From Bacteroidota bacterium (lineage in GTDB: Bacteria > Bacteroidota > Bacteroidia > Chitinophagales > Chitinophagaceae): a stretch of 64,000 bases of DNA. The number at the start of each line of letters is the position of its first letter. Positions within the stretch are counted from its first letter, which is position 1. Made by a program: the position numbers and the translations under genes. A model generated the notes under the pieces. The model saw only the letters and a list, made by a program, of their open reading frames with translations, did not search any database and had not been told where the DNA came from. The stretch covers positions 1-64,000 of the forward strand of contig JABDAZ010000009.1 of assembly GCA_013288945.1 (NCBI GenBank), written 5' to 3'. Below, in pieces: positions 60,575 to 64,000 of the stretch.

Positions 60575-61153
60575 TTAAAGACTTATCTCTGATTTATTGT
60601 ACTGGCTCATGGTTCTTTCTATTCCGGTGGTAATAAAGCTTTCAATTACCTCAACCGACTTTTCGATTTTCAATCTCACCAAAGGCAATTCTTCCGGAAA
60701 CCATTTGCCCAAAACAAAATCCACTTGCATTCCTTTCGCGAAATTGTTGCCAATGCCGAACCGCAATTTAGGATACGCGTTCGTACCCAAAATTTCCTGG
60801 ATACTTTTTAAACCATTGTGCCCCGCATCGCTTCCGGAACCGCGCAACCTGAGTTTGCTTAAAGGCAAAGCCAAATCATCAACCACTACTAGTATATTTT
60901 CTATAGAAATTTTTTCTTTATCCATCCAGTATTTAACTGCTTTGCCGCTTTCATTCATATAAGTTGTGGGCTTTATGCAAACGATAATGTTGCCTTTATA
61001 TTTCAAACCGGCAACAAAAGCATGCCGTTCTAATTTAAAACTTCCCGCAAGTTTAAAAGCAAGATAATCTGCAACATCAAACCCAATATTGTGGCGCGTT
61101 GCGGCATATTCCGTTCCTATATTTCCCAAGCCAGCAATTAAAAATTTTGCCAT
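60575..61153 (-). CDS. pth: Peptidyl-tRNA hydrolase
   Basis: A 192 aa enzyme that cleaves peptidyl-tRNA released by stalled ribosomes. The family landmarks are FLIAGLGNIGTEYAATRHNIGF (with the catalytic His20-region), IVCIKPTTYMNESGKAV (substrate-binding Asn), VVVDDLALPLSKLRLR and GSDAGHNGLKSI. The length is normal. It follows rplY, the order commonly conserved with prs. Confidence 0.95.
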   Translation of the reverse strand: MAKFLIAGLGNIGTEYAATRHNIGFDVADYLAFKLAGSFKLERHAFVAGLKYKGNIIVCIKPTTYMNESGKAVKYWMDKEKISIENILVVVDDLALPLSKLRLRGSGSDAGHNGLKSIQEILGTNAYPKLRFGIGNNFAKGMQVDFVLGKWFPEELPLVRLKIEKSVEVIESFITTGIERTMSQYNKSEISL

Positions 61154-61236
61154 AAAAATTGCAAAATAAAATATCTGAAAAATACATTAAAAAAACGATA
61201 TCGGTTAATGATTGAAAAATCAAAGAGCAATAAAAA

Positions 61237-61262
61237 AAACCTGGTATAAAACCAGGTTTTTA
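61237..61262 (-). terminator. Intrinsic terminator of the rplY gene
   Basis: AAAACCTGGT/ACCAGGTTTT stem with ATAAA loop followed on the minus strand by TTTTATTG. It lies 20 bp past the stop at 61281, so pth is probably transcribed separately or by read-through. Confidence 0.88.
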
Positions 61263-61280
61263 TTTGTAAAAGAAAATGAA

Positions 61281-61928
61281 TTATTTTTTTGCAGCGGCTG
61301 GTTTGGCAGCAGCGGCAGCAGCCGGTTTTGCGGCAGCAGCAGCGGCTGGTTTTGCAGCACCCGGAGCTGATTCTTCCTGTTTCAACTCACGCGTTAATAC
61401 AATTGATGCAATTGGAATTCTTGGTGAATTCAACACTTCATAATTTTCCAGTTTCACATCTTCCACACGCACGTTGCCATTTAATTCCAAATCAGTTAAG
61501 TCAACCTTTATATTTTCCTGCAAATATTTAGGATAGGTTTTAACTTTTAATGATTTTATTTTCATTATTAATTTACCACCTGCTTTTACGCCCGCTGGTG
61601 AACCTGTGAATTTGATAGGAATAGTAGCGATAACTTTTTTATCTTCTACCAGTTCCATAAAATCTACATGGATTAATTGGTCGGTAACTTTATCGAACTG
61701 CAAATCTTTCAAAATACATTTGTAAGAATTGCCGTCTAACTGAACATCTGCTAATTGAAATTCCGCTGTATAAACAAGGGTTTTGAAAGCAGTAGCCGGA
61801 GCTGAAAAACTCAGCTCTTTAGCACCCCCGTAAATTACACCGGGTACATTTCCCTCAGAGCGGAGTTGGCGGGTGGCTTGTTTGCCATGTCCGGTCCTGA
61901 GTTGTCCTGCGATTGTAATTGTTTTCAT
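61281..61928 (-). CDS. rplY: 50S ribosomal protein L25/general stress protein Ctc
   Basis: A 215 aa 5S rRNA-binding protein of the long (Ctc) type. The N-terminal L25 beta-barrel (AGQLRTGHGKQATRQLRSEGNVPGVIYGG) is followed by a TL5-like C-terminal domain (VDFMELVEDKKVIATIPIKFTGSPAGVKAGGKL). An Ala/Lys/Pro-rich tail (repeats of KPAAAAAA type, about 30 residues) ends it. Such tails are usual in Bacteroidota, but the underlying DNA is a near-perfect GCA/GCC repeat. The gene lies 27 bp downstream of prs. Confidence 0.94.
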   Translation of the reverse strand: MKTITIAGQLRTGHGKQATRQLRSEGNVPGVIYGGAKELSFSAPATAFKTLVYTAEFQLADVQLDGNSYKCILKDLQFDKVTDQLIHVDFMELVEDKKVIATIPIKFTGSPAGVKAGGKLIMKIKSLKVKTYPKYLQENIKVDLTDLELNGNVRVEDVKLENYEVLNSPRIPIASIVLTRELKQEESAPGAAKPAAAAAAKPAAAAAAKPAAAKK

Positions 61929-61955
61929 TTTATGTTTGATTTATTAATGACGCTT

Positions 61956-62907
61956 TTATTTATTTCTTAATTGCGAATGGATGAATAAACTTGTTATACT
62001 TTTATTTTCATGCGCATTTCGTATGGCAACTGCAAACAATTCTGCAACGCTTAATACTTTTATTTTATCACTTTGTTTTTGTAACGGAATGGTATCGCAA
62101 ACAATCAATTCTTCCAGCACACTGTTTTCAATATTTGCATAAGCGTTGCCGCTTAATACAGGATGCGTACATAATGCGCGCACACTTCTTGCACCTTTTT
62201 CTTTTAATAAACCTGCGGCTTTTGCAAGTGTTCCGCCGGTATCACAAATATCATCTATAAGAACTATATCCCTGTCCGTTACGTCACCAATTACAACCAT
62301 ACTTGCAATTTCATTTGCTCGCTTGCGGTGCTTATCACAAATCACCATATCGGTGTTGAAAAAAGCAGCCATTTCGCGTATACGGTTGGCGCTTCCCACA
62401 TCGGGGGCGGCAAAGGTAAGGTTTTCTAATTTAAGTTGTTCTATATAAGGGATAAAAATAGCAGAGCTGTCGAGATGGTCAACGGGAATATCAAAATAAC
62501 CCTGTATTTGCGGTGCATGCAAATCCATTGTAATAATTCTGTCGGCGCCGGCAGCTACCAACATATTTGCCACAAGCTTTGAGCCGATGGCAACGCGTGG
62601 TTTGTCTTTCCTGTCTTGTCTTGCATAACCATAATAAGGAATTACCGCTACCACTTTGTAGGCAGAAGCGCGGCGCGCCGCATCAATCATTAATAAAAGT
62701 TCCAGCAAATTTTCTGCAGGAGAGCACGTGCTTTGAACTAAAAAAAACCATATCTCCGCGGATACTTTCCTGGAAAACAGGTTGTATTTCTCCATCACTA
62801 AAATGCTGAATAGTTATTTTTCCGGGTGTGTTGCCAAATTGCCGGGTTATTTTCTCAGACAAATATTGAGAGCCTGTTCCTGAAAAAATTTTTGCTTTTC
62901 GCTCCAT
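61956..62907 (-). CDS. prs: Ribose-phosphate pyrophosphokinase, reading frame broken at a T8 run
   Basis: This enzyme makes PRPP from ribose-5-phosphate and ATP. Two frames together encode a complete protein. From 62907 the first gives MERKAKIFSGTGSQYLSEKI up to ESIRGDMVF. The second continues from VQSTCSPAENLLELLLMIDAARRASA through PYYGYARQDRKDKPR, MDLHAPQIQGYFD and the PRPP loop VLIDDICDTGGT to 61956. They meet at a run of eight T (coding strand; plus-strand 62740-62747). Removing one T yields the normal ...VFLVQSTC and a 316 aa product, exactly the family length. Because prs is essential in most bacteria, a sequencing indel or slippage decoding is likelier than a dead gene. The apparent ATG at 62798 is not a true start. 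Confidence 0.9.
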
Positions 62908-63029
62908 AACATCGGGGAATATAAGTAGCGAAGATATAAACGAAAAATAATAGAAAGACAGTTATTAATAAAATTATTAACTGCTTATGTTAATAAAAAA
63001 TGTATGAAATATTATAACGCAAAAAAGCA

Positions 63030-63239
63030 TTAATGGCCAACCGATGCAAATTCTTTTTTGCCAGAAGTTGCAGGCGGTGCTTTAACTTCTGTTTTGGTAA
63101 CAGCAGCAGATTTTGTATTAATAGCATAAAAAATAGAAGAGCAAACGAAAATGGAAAAGAAGAGCGCCACTATATACATGCCAACGCAAAAAAGAAAAGA
63201 TTGCCAGCCGCCGATAGCTGAAAAAGTTTTTGGTTTCAT
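63030..63239 (-). CDS. Small membrane protein, unknown
   Basis: A 69 aa protein with a single long transmembrane helix (FLFCVGMYIVALFFSIFVCSSIFYAI, broken at residues 16-41) preceded by KPKTFSAIGGWQ. An Ala/Lys/Pro-rich extramembrane tail (KTEVKAPPATSGKKEFASVGH) follows. Tails of this kind are usual for small Bacteroidota inner membrane proteins. No family recognised. It is divergent from radC and upstream of prs, so could be the first gene of the prs transcript, though a 120-bp gap lies between. Confidence 0.65.
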   Translation of the reverse strand: MKPKTFSAIGGWQSFLFCVGMYIVALFFSIFVCSSIFYAINTKSAAVTKTEVKAPPATSGKKEFASVGH

Positions 63240-63358
63240 AGATTTGGATTTAGTTAGGGTATGGATTCAATTGATATGCGTATTTTTATAACGCAGAGCC
63301 AGTTTAAATATTATTCTTTTTACTGATTCTGAGTAAAACTAAACCTTATCCATAAGCA

Positions 63359-64000
63359 ATGCAAGCGCACAAACACTCAATTAAAGATTGGGCGATAGAC
63401 GATCGCCCGCGTGAAAAATTACTTAGTAAAAGCCCCGAAGCCTTAAGCGATTCTGAACTGCTCGCCATCCTCATTAATAACGGAACGAAAGATAAAACAG
63501 CCGTTGATCTTGCCAAAGAAGTACTTCACCTTGGCAAAAATAACCTTAGCGAATTGGGAAAATTATCTGTAAAAGAATTAATGAAAATAAAAGGCATCGG
63601 CGAAGCAAAAGCAATAACGATTACTGCCGCGCTCGAACTTGGCCGTAGAAGGCAAGCTGCAAATGCGCTGGAAAAAACAGTAATAAAAGAGAGCGGCGAA
63701 ATTGCAAATTACCTGAAAGCATTATTGAAAGATCATAACCATGAAGTGTTTGCCGTTGTTTTTTTAAACCGCGCAAATAAAATAAATCATTTTGAAATTA
63801 TAAGCCGCGGCGGCATTACAGGAACCGTTGCAGATCCGCGAACTATTTTAAAAAAAGCGTTGGAAGAAAATGCAGTCAGCATTATACTTTGCCACAATCA
63901 TCCATCTGGAAGTTTGAAACCAAGCCGTGCCGATGAAGAATTAACGAAGAAAATAAAAGAAGCCGCAAAATATTTCGACATCAAAGTCCTCGATCATATT
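63359..64000 (+). CDS. radC: DNA repair protein RadC (JAB domain), cut by the window end
   Basis: The first 214 residues of a RadC/UPF0758-type protein. The N-terminal helix-hairpin-helix region (IKDWAIDDRPREKLLSKSPEALSDSELLAILI, then LMKIKGIGEAKAITITAALELGRRR) is followed by the JAB/MPN metalloprotease-like domain with the metal-binding HNHPSGSLKPS motif and VFLNRANKINHFEIISRGG. The reading frame is open to the last base, so about 15-20 residues are outside the window. The protein's role in DNA repair is debated. Confidence 0.93.
   Translation, partial: MQAHKHSIKDWAIDDRPREKLLSKSPEALSDSELLAILINNGTKDKTAVDLAKEVLHLGKNNLSELGKLSVKELMKIKGIGEAKAITITAALELGRRRQAANALEKTVIKESGEIANYLKALLKDHNHEVFAVVFLNRANKINHFEIISRGGITGTVADPRTILKKALEENAVSIILCHNHPSGSLKPSRADEELTKKIKEAAKYFDIKVLDHI

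Noticed and set aside
62567-62809. Plus-strand frame opposite prs
   Set aside because: Antisense shadow of the conserved prs coding sequence.

Overview
This window looks like a chromosomal segment of a Bacteroidota bacterium, most likely a member of the Chitinophagaceae or a close relative. The evidence is low G+C (roughly 36 % by eye), promoters of the Bacteroidota TAnnTTTG type, weak Shine-Dalgarno sequences, a secreted protease ending in a type IX secretion sorting domain, many small lipoproteins, and a mix of glycoside hydrolases (GH39, PF10091/GH144-like, GH9, GH78). No rRNA, phage, transposase or CRISPR array is visible.

Layout. 0-3.3 kb: RNase Z, dapA, accA and a tRNA-Asp. 3.4-12 kb: envelope and secreted proteins (M13 metallopeptidase lipoprotein, DUF4142 lipoprotein, a large subtilase-like protease). 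12.4-15.5 kb: an overlapping GH39/PF10091 hydrolase pair without signal peptides, plus a small DUF3606 gene. 15.8-18.5 kb: small unknown proteins and an Omp85-type barrel. 18.9-28.3 kb: a complete RND efflux operon (TolC, membrane fusion lipoprotein, two tandem RND permeases). 28.6-31.5 kb: small lipoproteins, three tiny membrane proteins and a secreted protein with a papain-like Cys/His/Asp pattern coupled to a lipoprotein. 31.5-34.4 kb: a Tat-exported amidase, a HigBA toxin-antitoxin module with a perfect 18-bp inverted-repeat operator over its promoter, and a CDGSH protein. 34.4-43.9 kb: TMEM175-like channel, esterase, truncated TfoX-like protein, peroxiredoxin-thioredoxin fusion, metallophosphoesterase, aminotransferase, GH9, DUF1415 and a His-rich micro-lipoprotein. 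44.4-51 kb: stress and nucleic-acid proteins (cold shock, RRM, Hsp20, SET domain, CbpM/CbpA). 51.3-56 kb: two ferritin-like proteins and a GH78 rhamnosidase. 56-59.6 kb: lipid A-type acyltransferase, ClC transporter and a desaturase strikingly like eukaryotic dihydroceramide delta-4 desaturase. 59.8-64 kb: FAH-family enzyme, pth, rplY, prs (frame broken at a homopolymer) and the start of radC.

At the whole-window scale two signals are not explained by the genes. The palindrome ATTAAT, and its extended form TTATTAATAA, is strongly over-represented in genes and gaps alike. A family of about 50-95 bp intergenic repeats with the core GCGTCGCACACTTGTAC is present in six copies, two of which flank one gene in inverted orientation. 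The most interesting genes are the DEGS1-like desaturase, the cysteine-peptidase-like/lipoprotein pair, and the cluster of overlapping micro-ORFs at 29.5-29.9 kb.
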